From Rickettsiales bacterium (GTDB lineage: Bacteria; Pseudomonadota; Alphaproteobacteria; Rickettsiales; UBA1997), in the NCBI GenBank assembly GCA_947487845.1, contig CANKYC010000018.1, positions 1 through 16,182 of the forward strand: 16,182 nt of DNA, given 5' to 3'. Within the stretch, counting starts at the first letter, position 1. Each line of letters opens with the position of its first letter. Below the pieces are notes generated by a model. It was not told the DNA's origin. It worked only from the letters and a program-made list of their open reading frames with translations, and did not search any database. The translations under genes and the position numbers were made by a program. This document shows, one piece after another, positions 1 to 7,589 of the stretch.

Positions 1-1655
1 TTATAAGCCGCCGCAATCGCTTCTTGACTCACAATTTCTCCTGACAGCATCCGCGCAATTTCGGCCTGACGATTTTTTTCACCCAAAGTTTCAATTACCG
101 TTTTAATTTTTTGTGAATTTGAAACTTTACTAATCTTAAAATGCAAATCTGCCTTCGCTGCAATTTGGGGCTGATGCGTCACCACCAAAATCTGCAATCT
201 TTCCGATAAAATTTTCAAACGTTTTCCAACCGCGTCAGCGGTGCTTCCGCCAATTCCAGTGTCAATTTCATCAAAGATCATTGTTGGCACCGATTTTACA
301 TTCATCAAGGCAACTTTTAATGCCAACATAAAACGCGAAAGCTCGCCGCCGGAAGCGATTTTGGAAATATCGTCAAAACCGTTTTTGTTAATCGAGGAAA
401 TGAAACGGATTTTATCGCGACCTTTGAAAGAAGGCGCTGAATCCAATATTTCGACCACAAATTTCACATCACCCATTTTTAGAAATTGTAATTCTTCCTC
501 AACTTTTTTCGATAAAATCAGCGCCGATTTTTTTCTTTTCTCGCTTAATTCCTGCGCAGTTTTTTGATATTTAGAACTAAGTTCAACTTGCTTCAATTCA
601 AGATCGGCAGACATTTCTTCTTCATTAACCAAAAGTTTTAATTTTTCTTTTGAATCTAAAATAATTTGTTCAAGTTCATTAGCTTTGACATTGTATTTAC
701 GCGCCAAACTTCTGATAAAAAATAATCTTTCTTCAATTTCTTCGAGATTATTTTCCGAATTTGCAATTTCTCTAATTGTGGCATCAACACTAGAAATTCC
801 TGCATCCAATTCATTATTTTGGCGATCAAATCTTTCGCTTAAATTTTCAAAATCATCTTTTTTATCGCCTAAAAAATTATCAATCACATTATGATTTCGA
901 ATAAAAATTCGCTGCGCCAAAATTAATTGCGAATTAGCTTCGGTTAAATGCGATTTAAAATCTGCTAAAAAATTCAGAACTTTTTCTTTGCCCAAAAGCT
1001 GATTTTTTTGCGCTACTAATTTTTCTTCTTCATCACTTTCAATTACTGCATTTTCAAGCTCTTTTACAACATGTTCTAAATAATCTTTTTCTCTTTTTGT
1101 CTCTTCTTTTTTCGACTTAAAATCAGCAATTTTTTCTTCAACTTCTTTTAGTTCTTCGTAATTTTTTTTGAGGTTTTTCAAGAGATTTTGATTCTGCGCA
1201 AATTCATCCAAAATATCGCCATGCGCACTTGGATTTAAAAGCCCGCGCTGATCATGTTGTCCGTGAATTTCAAGCAAAGATTCACCAATTTTTGCCAAAA
1301 GATTCACTCCAATTGCAACATCATTTACAAAAGCTTTGCTTGATGAACTTTCTTGAATTGACCTGCGAATGCGCAGCGCACTTGGGTTTTCGGCATCGAG
1401 CAATTCATTTTCTGCTAAAATATTTTGGCAATTTTGGTTTTTTGAAATATCAAATTCCGCCGCCACTTGCGCCTTTTTTTCATCATTGCCAATCAACCGC
1501 AAATTGGAACGAAAACCAATTGCCAAACCAAGCGCATCAAGCAAAATCGACTTTCCCGAGCCAGTTTCGCCTGTTAAAATACAAAGGCCCGACGCAAAGT
1601 TGATTTCAGCTTTATCGATTAAAACGATATTTTGAATTGAAAGATGTTTGAGCAA
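1..1655 (-). CDS. recN: DNA repair protein RecN (3' end beyond window)
   Basis: This is an SMC-like ATPase of double-strand break repair. Near the N-terminus the minus-strand translation reads MLKHLSIQNIVLIDKAEINF, followed by the Walker A loop LTGETGSGKSILLDALG. A long region rich in charged residues, consistent with a coiled coil, follows. The Walker B/D-loop TMIFDEIDTGIGGSTADA lies at about 240-295, typical of RecN. The reading frame is still open at base 1 (last residues about EAIAAAYK). About 551 codons are visible, close to the usual full RecN length, so only a few residues should be missing. I chose a TTG start at 1655: an in-frame stop lies just upstream and no ATG or GTG fits without losing the conserved N-terminal strand. 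No clear Shine-Dalgarno is seen. It is divergent from the HIT gene across a repeat-filled gap. Confidence 0.95.
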   Translation of the reverse strand, partial: MLKHLSIQNIVLIDKAEINFASGLCILTGETGSGKSILLDALGLAIGFRSNLRLIGNDEKKAQVAAEFDISKNQNCQNILAENELLDAENPSALRIRRSIQESSSSKAFVNDVAIGVNLLAKIGESLLEIHGQHDQRGLLNPSAHGDILDEFAQNQNLLKNLKKNYEELKEVEEKIADFKSKKEETKREKDYLEHVVKELENAVIESDEEEKLVAQKNQLLGKEKVLNFLADFKSHLTEANSQLILAQRIFIRNHNVIDNFLGDKKDDFENLSERFDRQNNELDAGISSVDATIREIANSENNLEEIEERLFFIRSLARKYNVKANELEQIILDSKEKLKLLVNEEEMSADLELKQVELSSKYQKTAQELSEKRKKSALILSKKVEEELQFLKMGDVKFVVEILDSAPSFKGRDKIRFISSINKNGFDDISKIASGGELSRFMLALKVALMNVKSVPTMIFDEIDTGIGGSTADAVGKRLKILSERLQILVVTHQPQIAAKADLHFKISKVSNSQKIKTVIETLGEKNRQAEIARMLSGEIVSQEAIAAAY

Positions 1656-1720
1656 TTTCGAGGCTTAAGAATTAAGATTGCGGTTCTAATATTATTAAAT
1701 TCACGATGTCGCCATAAGCC

Positions 1721-1798
1721 CGCATTGGTCACCCTAAGCCCGTATTGGTCACCCTAAGCCCGTATTGTCACCCTGAGCCTGTATTGTCACCCTGAGCC
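1721..1798 (+). repeat. Tandem array of four 19-20 bp REP half-units
   Basis: Copies lie at 1721-1740, 1741-1760, 1761-1779 and 1780-1798. The first two read YGYATTGGTCACCCTAAGCC and the last two lack one G and carry GAGCC instead of AAGCC. The fourth copy runs straight into the TGTCGAAGGGTGA half of a complete REP palindrome. The array therefore looks like repeated duplication of the left half of the REP unit, with the oldest copies at the recN side. Confidence 0.8.
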
Positions 1799-1861
1799 TG
1801 TCGAAGGGTGATTCTGTTCTCGGGCTTGAATCACCCTTCGACAGGCTCAGGGTGACAATAC
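1781..1861. repeat. REP pair / long hairpin, locus A
   Basis: Two REP-like units stand head to head. The arms 1781-1814 and 1828-1861 are perfect reverse complements over 34 bases around a 13-base loop. Each arm contains the core TCACCCT, then GAGCCTGTCGA, then AGGGTGA, which is itself able to fold. This is the C-type core (GCCTGTCG), as in locus B. Confidence 0.9.
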
Positions 1862-1931
1862 GGGCTTAGGATCATAAGGGCTTAGATGACCATACGGGCT
1901 TTAGGGTGACATCGACAGGCTTAGGCGACAT

Positions 1932-1985
1932 TTTAGGTGACATTGAGTTTAAATTCTATTTAGGTGACATTGAGTTTAAATTCTA
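1932..1985 (+). repeat. 27-bp tandem duplication
   Basis: Two identical 27-base copies, 1932-1958 and 1959-1985, begin TTTAGGTGACATTGAG and end AAATTCTA. The GGTGACAT part resembles the outer end of the REP unit, so the duplication probably involves a decayed REP edge. The perfect identity suggests it is recent. Confidence 0.9.
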
Positions 1986-2016
1986 ATTTTCTAATTCTTA
2001 ACTTCTAATTTAATTT

Positions 2017-2421
2017 ATGTTCACAATCGATCCAAAATTAAATTCTGGCAGTTTTATTGTTGCCGAACTTAAAATTTCGCGCCTGCTTTTAAAAAATGAC
2101 GCTAATTATTTATGGTTCATTTTAGTGCCAAGAAAGGTTGATGCTGTTGAATTAACCGATCTTGATTTTGCAGATCAAACCGAAATTTTGCGTGAAATAA
2201 ACCAAGTTTCCAAAGCTTTGCAAAAAGGTTTTGCGATTGATAAATTAAACATCGCCACTTTAGGAAATATGGTAAAACAACTTCACATCCACGTAATCGG
2301 TCGCTTTAAAAACGACATCGCTTTCCCCAAACCAATCTGGGAATTTGCTGCGGTCAAACCTTACGAAGAAAAAGCGGCGCAAGATTTAATCAAAAAAATT
2401 CAATCTCTTTTAGAAGTTTAA
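2017..2421 (+). CDS. HIT family protein (QxHxH subtype)
   Basis: A 134-residue histidine-triad protein, predicted to be a nucleotide hydrolase or transferase in the cytoplasm. The C-terminal motif is QLHIHVIGR at residues 88-96. Aligned with the classical HxHxH of Hint proteins, the first His is Gln88, the middle (nucleophilic) His is His90 and the last is His92. The N-terminal half has the expected WFILVPR strand (33-39), and the tail FPKPIWEF (103-110) resembles alphaproteobacterial HIT proteins that carry the same Gln. The substrate is not known; dinucleoside polyphosphates or nucleoside phosphoramidates are typical of the superfamily. It is three bases upstream of sdhE and probably shares its transcript. 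Confidence 0.88.
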   Translation: MFTIDPKLNSGSFIVAELKISRLLLKNDANYLWFILVPRKVDAVELTDLDFADQTEILREINQVSKALQKGFAIDKLNIATLGNMVKQLHIHVIGRFKNDIAFPKPIWEFAAVKPYEEKAAQDLIKKIQSLLEV

Positions 2422-2424
2422 AAA

Positions 2425-2670
2425 ATGAATAATGAAAATTTAGTAAAACAACTTTTTTACCGCTCGATACATCGCGGCTGTAAAGAAACCGATTTTTTAA
2501 TTGGTGAATTTGCCAAAAAAAAGTTGGGAGAAATTTCTGATTTGGAATTGTTTGGAAATTTTTTGGAAGAAGATGATTGGGAAATTTACGACTGGATTTT
2601 AGGAAAAAATAAAGAACCAGAAAAATATGTTGGCATTGTAACGGAAATCAAAAAATTTCACAAAATCTAA
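2425..2670 (+). CDS. sdhE: Succinate dehydrogenase assembly factor SdhE (SDHAF2/DUF339)
   Basis: An 81-residue protein of the SdhE/Sdh5 family, which assists covalent attachment of FAD to the flavoprotein subunit of succinate dehydrogenase. The family signature RGxxE is present as R17-G-C-K-E21 within LFYRSIHRGCKETDFLIGEF. The rest follows the family pattern: an acidic DLELFGNFLEEDDWEIYDWILG segment (39-60) and a short charged tail. The length is normal. It sits three bases after the HIT gene and is followed by a strong hairpin. No sdh subunit genes are in the window. Confidence 0.93.
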   Translation: MNNENLVKQLFYRSIHRGCKETDFLIGEFAKKKLGEISDLELFGNFLEEDDWEIYDWILGKNKEPEKYVGIVTEIKKFHKI

Positions 2671-2674
2671 AAAT

Positions 2675-2707
2675 CCATCAATCCTGAAACGAGTTCAGGA
2701 TTGATGG
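2675..2707. terminator. Hairpin terminator between convergent genes
   Basis: A perfect 14-bp stem (2675-2688 with 2694-2707) with a 5-base loop, directly after the sdhE stop. On the minus strand it is followed by ATTTTTAG, so the T-tract serves the argS-SPOR operon arriving from the right. On the plus strand there is no T-run, but the stem could still stop sdhE transcripts. Confidence 0.8.
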
Positions 2708-2743
2708 TGATCTTGCTAAAAATTCTTATTATTGAATTAAATA

Positions 2744-3544
2744 CTACTCCACAATAATACAATCAGCCTTACTCTTTTGTGCCTGCGTAACATATTTCCC
2801 ACAAAATTCTTCAGCTTCAATTTGGTTGTAAAAATTGCCGATTTGCAAGCGGTAGAAAATCCCACGTTTTCCTAAATTCACTTCTTCAGTGTAAGAGCGA
2901 AGTCCCGAAAATAAATTGGGGTAAAGATGATTTAATTTATCCCAATGTTCATTTGCCGCATTTTTGGAAGTCATTGCTGCGACTTGAACGCGAACCGCTC
3001 TTTTTTTCTCTTTTTCCGAAACTGGTGCGACTTTAGGTTGGTTGCGTTGATTATCGCTGTTGGTTAATAAATCTTTTGCAGGAGCTTCTTTTTTAGCGGC
3101 ATCAGAAAAGATGATGATTTTTTGATCTTGAGCTTTAACTGGTTTTGGATCTTTATTAATAATTGATTCTTTGGTTAAAGATTTCTGTGCTAAATTTGAT
3201 GGCGGTAATACTGGTTCGGGAGCAGTTTTGATTTTTGGAATTGCTTGGCGGATATTTTCTTTTTTCATGCCTTTATTGCCGAAAATATCTTCGTAAATTG
3301 AGCTATCAATTTGCATCGCATTTTCACTAGGTTTTTCTTCTTCCAAAACTTTGATGGGGCCTTCTTCAGCTTTAATTACCTCAATGTCGCTGTTTTTATC
3401 TTGGTAAACAAAATAATAAGCGCTGATCGTGACATAAATAAATCCGGCGATCGAAAATAAAGTGGCGCCAACTAAAAAACTTTTTTTAGCCAGACCCGAA
3501 AATTTATTTTGTGAATCGTCTTTTTGGTAGCCAAAATCTTCCAT
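2744..3544 (-). CDS. Membrane-anchored SPOR-domain protein
   Basis: A 266-residue bitopic protein. A short cytoplasmic head (1-21) is followed by one hydrophobic segment at about 23-46, then a long low-complexity linker rich in Pro, Lys and Glu (about 50-180) and a C-terminal SPOR domain (about 181-266, starting AVRVQVAAM and containing YRLQIGNFYNQIEAEEFC). SPOR domains bind glycan strands stripped of stem peptides, mostly at the division septum, so a role in envelope or division is likely. Its ATG overlaps the argS stop by one base (TAATG), so translation is coupled. The argS-SPOR order is common in alphaproteobacteria. The exact role is not known. Confidence 0.9.
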   Translation of the reverse strand: MEDFGYQKDDSQNKFSGLAKKSFLVGATLFSIAGFIYVTISAYYFVYQDKNSDIEVIKAEEGPIKVLEEEKPSENAMQIDSSIYEDIFGNKGMKKENIRQAIPKIKTAPEPVLPPSNLAQKSLTKESIINKDPKPVKAQDQKIIIFSDAAKKEAPAKDLLTNSDNQRNQPKVAPVSEKEKKRAVRVQVAAMTSKNAANEHWDKLNHLYPNLFSGLRSYTEEVNLGKRGIFYRLQIGNFYNQIEAEEFCGKYVTQAQKSKADCIIVE

Positions 3545-5316
3545 TATCTCATTTCCTCAAGAGGCTTGACGTTAAAAATTTTGAGACCTTCGGCGATTAT
3601 ATTTCTAAGCGCCATAACCAAATAAATTCGAGCCGTTGTAACTTGCAAATTATCCTTAATGATGAATTTCAAATCGGGATTATCAGAACCTTTATTCCAC
3701 AAAGCGTGAAATTCAGCCGCGAGTTCTTGCAGATAAAAAGCAATGCGATGCGGTTCAAAACTAATTGCCGCCATTTCTATAACGCGAGGAAAATTCGCCA
3801 TTTTTTTGATGAGATCAATTTCAGATTCATCGCGCAGATTTTCTAAAATATTGCCTGCAATTTTTTCTGGAACTGTGATGTTTTCAGATTTTAAATTTCT
3901 CAAAACCGAACAGCATCTAGCGTGCGCATATTGCACATAAAAAATTGGATTATCTTTTGATTGTTCAATTACTTTCGCCAAATCAAAATCAAAAGGCGCA
4001 TCGTTTTTGCGTGTGAGCATGATGAAACGCAAAGCGTCAGCGCCGACTTCGTCGATTACTTCGCGCGCGGTGATAAAATTTCCGGCGCGCTTCGACATTT
4101 TCAAAGGCTCGCCGTTTTTTACGAATTTTACCATTTGGCATAAAATCACTTTTAACTGTGATTTTTTATCGGTTAACGCATCAACAACTGCGCTTAATCT
4201 TTTTACGTAACCAGCGTGGTCGTAGCCCAAAGGCATGATAAAATATTTGGCGCCGCGTTCAAATTTGCTGGCGACGTAAGCCATGTCGCCGGCTAAATAA
4301 GTGAAACTGCCATCGGCTTTTTGGACAACGCGATCTTGATCGTCACCAAATAAAGTTGAGCGAAATAAAGTTTGGTTTTTATCGTCATAATCTTCCGGCA
4401 AAGCGCCAACGCCTTTTTCAGTTTTTGGGGCTTCAAGTTTTCCTTCAAAAATCAAACCTTGGTCACGCAAAATTTCTACGGTTTTGGCGATTTTATTAGT
4501 GTCGTGTAAATTAGTTTTTTCTGAAAAATAGCTATCATGTTTTATTCCTAGAGCCAGTAGATCAGATTTAATCATTTCGATCATCGAATTAACCACGAAA
4601 TCGCGAATTTGTGGCAGAATTTCTTCTTCAGATTTTTCAATTAAATTTTCACCGAATTTTTCTTTTAATTTTACGCCAACATCAATCAAATAAGCGCCGG
4701 GGTAAAGACCTTCAGGAATTTCAATTTTCTGTCCGCAAGCTTGTAAATAGCGCAAATTGGCCGATTTTAATAAAGTGTTAATTTGGCTTCCGGCATCATT
4801 TATGTAATATTCTTTCAAAACATCATAACCAACTTTGGAAAGTAAAGTTGCCAAAACATCACCATAAATTGCGCCGCGCGTGTGGCCAACGTGAATTGGT
4901 CCGGTCGGGTTTGGCGAGGCATATTCAAGGTTAACTTTTTCGCCATTTCCGAGATTAGGAAAAGTATATTTTTCTTCAACAATTTGGCGCAATAATTTAT
5001 AAAAAATTTGCGGTTTTAGAAAAATATTGATGAAGCCCGGACCTGCGATTTCAAGCTTTGTGATATTTTCATCTTGAATAGTTGTGATAATTTTTTGAGC
5101 TAATTTTTTTGGGTTATTTAAAGCTTCAACAGCGGCGAATTTTTTGGTCAAAATCATCGCAATATTACAAGCCAAATCGCCGTGCGACTTTTCCTTTGCT
5201 GGCTCGACGGTAAAATTTTTTAAGTCTTTTTCTTCGATTTGAAGGTTATTTTCAGTAGCGATTTTTTGAACGGTCGCGGCAAAAACTTCTTTGAAAGAGT
5301 TGAATATGTTAATCAC
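3544..5316 (-). CDS. argS: Arginine--tRNA ligase
   Basis: A 590-residue class I aminoacyl-tRNA synthetase that charges tRNA-Arg. The N-terminal additional domain (about 1-110, with the typical HGDLACNIAMILTK at 45-58) is followed by the HIGH-type motif PTGPIHVGHTRGA (HVGH at 142-145). The catalytic domain contains YINDAGSQ (171-178) and GYDHAGYVKRL. The KMSKS loop is present as KMSKR (406-410) followed by AGNF. The helical anticodon-binding DALR domain begins near residue 455 (FYVQYAHAR) and ends ALRNIIAEGLKIFNV. The length is normal. The start is GTG at 5316; no convincing Shine-Dalgarno is visible. Confidence 0.97.
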   Translation of the reverse strand: MINIFNSFKEVFAATVQKIATENNLQIEEKDLKNFTVEPAKEKSHGDLACNIAMILTKKFAAVEALNNPKKLAQKIITTIQDENITKLEIAGPGFINIFLKPQIFYKLLRQIVEEKYTFPNLGNGEKVNLEYASPNPTGPIHVGHTRGAIYGDVLATLLSKVGYDVLKEYYINDAGSQINTLLKSANLRYLQACGQKIEIPEGLYPGAYLIDVGVKLKEKFGENLIEKSEEEILPQIRDFVVNSMIEMIKSDLLALGIKHDSYFSEKTNLHDTNKIAKTVEILRDQGLIFEGKLEAPKTEKGVGALPEDYDDKNQTLFRSTLFGDDQDRVVQKADGSFTYLAGDMAYVASKFERGAKYFIMPLGYDHAGYVKRLSAVVDALTDKKSQLKVILCQMVKFVKNGEPLKMSKRAGNFITAREVIDEVGADALRFIMLTRKNDAPFDFDLAKVIEQSKDNPIFYVQYAHARCCSVLRNLKSENITVPEKIAGNILENLRDESEIDLIKKMANFPRVIEMAAISFEPHRIAFYLQELAAEFHALWNKGSDNPDLKFIIKDNLQVTTARIYLVMALRNIIAEGLKIFNVKPLEEMR

Positions 5317-5356
5317 GGAGATTGTAAGTAGAGTTAGAATTTAGCTGGTTAAATAC

Positions 5357-5376
5357 TTGATTTACGTGACAGCGCC
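5357..5376 (-). repeat. Solitary MITE/IS-type inverted-repeat end
   Basis: Bases 5357-5376 read TTGATTTACGTGACAGCGCC and match the right end of the 146-bp element at 7590-7735 at 19 of 20 positions (GTG in place of GCG). No partner end is seen nearby, so this is probably a relic left after deletion of, or rearrangement next to, another copy. Confidence 0.7.
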
Positions 5377-5386
5377 ATAATGTATT

Positions 5387-5439
5387 AAAAAAACTCGATG
5401 TCACCCTGAGCCTGTCGAAGGGTGACATCGAGTTTTTTT
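5387..5439. repeat. REP-like single unit with A7/T7 flanks, locus B
   Basis: One REP unit forms a 21-bp perfect stem (5387-5407 with 5419-5439) around the 11-base GAGCCTGTCGA centre. The outer ends are AAAAAAACTCGATGTCA on the left and its complement on the right. Either strand therefore has a GC-containing stem followed by seven T, the form of an intrinsic terminator. Its position between divergent genes means it terminates no obvious gene, but it could block read-through in both directions. Confidence 0.85.
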
Positions 5440-5445
5440 GAAACG

Positions 5446-5481
5446 CAAGATGAAATTGCCAGACAAGATGAAATTGCCAGA
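5446..5481 (+). repeat. 18-bp tandem duplication
   Basis: Two identical copies of CAAGATGAAATTGCCAGA lie at 5446-5463 and 5464-5481, about 90 bases upstream of the ABC exporter start. No coding context is evident. It may be slippage, or a repeated binding site for the exporter promoter. Confidence 0.85.
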
Positions 5482-5568
5482 TATTAATCAAATTACCAAT
5501 TTTAATTAAACAAACGTCATTCTAAATTCCAAATTCTTAAATCTTAATTCCTAATTTTTTAAATTTTC

Positions 5569-7344
5569 ATGTCGAAGCCATCAAAGCCAATTAATTACGC
5601 GAGCACGATTTATTTAGCCAAACGCATCACAAAAGAATATATCATTCCAAACTGGAAAACTTTTTTAATTTCTGTGGCTTTGATGTTGGTAATTGCGGGA
5701 ACCACTTCGCTTAATGCTTGGTTAATCAAGCCGGCGCTCGATTCTGTTTTTGTTGATAAAAATACCATGGCTTTGGTGGTGATTCCTTTGGTGGTTTTGA
5801 TAGTTACGGTGATTAAGGGTTTTTCGACCTATTTTCAACTTTTAACGATGAACGTTTTATCGCTTCGTATCACGTCTGACATGCGCATTCGCCTTTATTC
5901 GCATTTTATAAAATCTGATATTTCCAAACTTCACAGCAAATCTTCCGGCGACATGATGGCAAGCATCCACAATGAAATTGGTGCCGTTGTTGGCGTTATT
6001 AATACCACGATTAACGGTTTTGTAAAACAACTATTCACCTTGATTGCGTTAGTTATTGTGATGTTTTATCAAAGCTTGGAGCTTTCGCTTGTTGCTTTCA
6101 TTGGCTTTCCTTTGGCGGGTTATCCGATTTATAAATTGGGAAGAAGATTGCGCAGATTATCTTTTAAAAATCAGGAAATTGCTTCTAAATTTTCGTCACA
6201 AATGAGCGACACTTTACAATATTCTAAACTTGTAAAAGCCTATCACTGTGAAGATTTTGAAATTGGTAGAATGTCTTTGATCATTGAAGCCATTTTCAAA
6301 ATGGGTAAAAAGATTTCACGCATTTCTTTAATTGCATCTCCATTTGTTGAAAGTCTTGCGGGCATTGGCGTTGCGGCTGTTATCTGGTATGGTGGACATC
6401 AAGTGATTACTGGCGAAACAACTCCGGGTGCGTTTTTCTCATTTTTTGCGGCGATGATGATGGCTTATAAACCACTTAAATCTGTTTCAAACATGAATTC
6501 GGGAGTTCAGATGGGTCTTGCTGCGGCGAGCCGTTTATATGAATTATTTGATGAAAAACCAACAATTATCGATAAAGCAAATGCAGTTTCTTCAAACGCG
6601 GTGAAAGGCGATATCGAATTTGAAAATGTATGCTTTAGTTATGTTGATGAAAAATCGGCTTTGAACAATATTAGTTTCAAAATTCCGGCTGGAAAAACCG
6701 TTGCTTTGGTCGGACATTCGGGCGGCGGAAAATCTACAATTATGAGCATGATTTTGCGTTTTTATGATCCAAGTTCAGGCTCGATTAAGCTTGATTCTCG
6801 TGATATTCGCGACATCACTTTAAAATCGCTGCGCAATTCTATGTCGGTCGTGAATCAAGAAGTTATGTTGTTTGATGACACAATCATTGAAAATATCCGT
6901 TACGGTAAAGTTGATGCAACTGAAGAACAAATTATTAACGCTGCGAAAATGGCGGAAGCTGATGAATTTATTCAGGAATTGCCGGAAAAATATTATGCCA
7001 AAGTTGGGCAAAATGGTATTCGTCTTTCCGGAGGTCAGCGCCAAAGAATTGCAATTGCTCGCGCCATTTTGTACAACGCGCCGATTCTGCTTTTAGATGA
7101 GGCAACTTCTGCGTTAGATCCAATTTCAGAAAAATTAATCAAAGATGCTTTGGCAAAATTGATGAAAGGCAGAACTTCATTGGTTATCGCGCACAGGCTT
7201 TCAACCGTAATTCACGCTGATAAAATTGTGGTAATTTCAAATGGCAAAGTTGTGGAAGAAGGAACGCATAAAGAGTTACTGGATAAAGGCGGAGCTTATT
7301 CCAATTTATATTTGAAACAGTTCGAAATTAGTGAAACTTTATGA
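5569..7344 (+). CDS. ABC exporter, fused permease and ATPase (MsbA-like)
   Basis: A 591-residue half-transporter expected to work as a homodimer in the inner membrane. The N-terminal exporter domain has hydrophobic segments at about 32-52, 66-84, 152-168, 172-188 and 254-275, plus a further one near 286-300. The C-terminal nucleotide-binding domain starts near 348. Walker A is GHSGGGKST (382-390), the Q-loop Gln is 430, the signature is LSGGQ (486-490), Walker B is ILLLDE (506-511) and the H-loop His is 542. All catalytic residues are present. The closest named relatives are MsbA-type lipid A flippases and multidrug exporters, but the substrate cannot be read from sequence. The last codons overlap the next small gene by ATGA. 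Confidence 0.93.
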   Translation: MSKPSKPINYASTIYLAKRITKEYIIPNWKTFLISVALMLVIAGTTSLNAWLIKPALDSVFVDKNTMALVVIPLVVLIVTVIKGFSTYFQLLTMNVLSLRITSDMRIRLYSHFIKSDISKLHSKSSGDMMASIHNEIGAVVGVINTTINGFVKQLFTLIALVIVMFYQSLELSLVAFIGFPLAGYPIYKLGRRLRRLSFKNQEIASKFSSQMSDTLQYSKLVKAYHCEDFEIGRMSLIIEAIFKMGKKISRISLIASPFVESLAGIGVAAVIWYGGHQVITGETTPGAFFSFFAAMMMAYKPLKSVSNMNSGVQMGLAAASRLYELFDEKPTIIDKANAVSSNAVKGDIEFENVCFSYVDEKSALNNISFKIPAGKTVALVGHSGGGKSTIMSMILRFYDPSSGSIKLDSRDIRDITLKSLRNSMSVVNQEVMLFDDTIIENIRYGKVDATEEQIINAAKMAEADEFIQELPEKYYAKVGQNGIRLSGGQRQRIAIARAILYNAPILLLDEATSALDPISEKLIKDALAKLMKGRTSLVIAHRLSTVIHADKIVVISNGKVVEEGTHKELLDKGGAYSNLYLKQFEISETL

Positions 7345-7469
7345 GTAATAAATTAGCGCCAAAAGAACAAAAACTGCGTGAGAAAAAGCAGAAGAAAAAA
7401 GATCTTTCTGATGCGCTGCGGAAAAATTTGATGAGAAGAAAAGTGGTGGAAGAAAATGAGAAAAAATAG
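7341..7469 (+). CDS. Small basic protein, 42 residues, coupled to ABC exporter
   Basis: The ATG at 7341 overlaps the exporter stop (ATGA), so translation is probably coupled. The product is 42 residues, MSNKLAPKEQ to EENEKK, highly charged and Lys-rich. Its centre, DLSDALRKNLMRRK, resembles short conserved alphaproteobacterial proteins ending in an ALRxNLxRRK pattern. That resemblance is from memory and not checked. There is no signal peptide or membrane segment. The function is unknown; the coupling suggests either a partner of the exporter or simply a conserved neighbour. Confidence 0.65.
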   Translation: MSNKLAPKEQKLREKKQKKKDLSDALRKNLMRRKVVEENEKK

Positions 7470-7504
7470 TATCTTTCAAATCCTATCCTGACTTGAAGTT
7501 CTTG

Positions 7505-7522
7505 TTTTGGTATATACCAAAA
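7505..7522. promoter_or_regulatory. Perfect 18-bp palindrome
   Basis: TTTTGGTATATACCAAAA is its own reverse complement. It lies 35 bases after the stop of the small basic protein. With a loop of four it gives only a 7-bp AT-rich stem, so it is a weak terminator at best. An operator for a dimeric regulator is another reading, although no gene starts nearby. Confidence 0.4.
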
Positions 7523-7589
7523 AATCTATCTCTTGACAGTGATAGCGAAGTATTTTTGAGCAAATTTTTACCAAAATCCCATCCATTAT

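Larger units (their letters stand above)
1656..2016. repeat. Repeat-rich intergenic region (nested REP-like array)
   Basis: This 361-base gap between divergent recN and the HIT gene holds no convincing gene. Four direct, slightly decayed copies of a unit of 19-20 bases built on TCACCCTRAGCC run from 1721 to 1798. They lead into a long perfect palindrome (1781-1861). Inverted, more decayed copies follow on the far side (about 1862-1930, with pieces such as GGGCTTAG and GGTGACAT). A 27-base tandem duplication closes the array (1932-1985). The last 30 bases before the HIT start are an AT-rich run of TTCTAA-like words. Promoters for the two flanking genes must lie here, but I could not pick one with confidence. 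Confidence 0.85.
5317..5568. other. Divergent intergenic region argS / ABC exporter
   Basis: This 252-base gap must hold the promoters of both argS (leftward) and the ABC exporter (rightward). It contains, in order, a lone transposon-like end (5357-5376), a symmetrical REP hairpin with A/T flanks (5387-5439), an 18-base tandem duplication (5446-5481) and an AT-rich leader. I found no promoter that I would call. The hairpin lies between the two promoter zones. Confidence 0.6.

Noticed and set aside
1721..1930. CRISPR-like array
   Set aside because: The 19-20 base units abut each other without unique spacers and belong to the REP palindrome. No cas gene is in the window.
5309..5491. A 60-residue minus-strand reading frame upstream of argS
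   Set aside because: It is made of the tandem duplication, the REP hairpin and the lone transposon end read through; the SPFDRLRVT stretch is simply the translated REP. It overlaps the argS start and has no ribosome site.
7533..7560. TTGACA at 7533 as the -35 box of a rightward promoter
   Set aside because: No fitting -10 lies 16-18 bases downstream, and no plus-strand gene follows before the convergent ribB.
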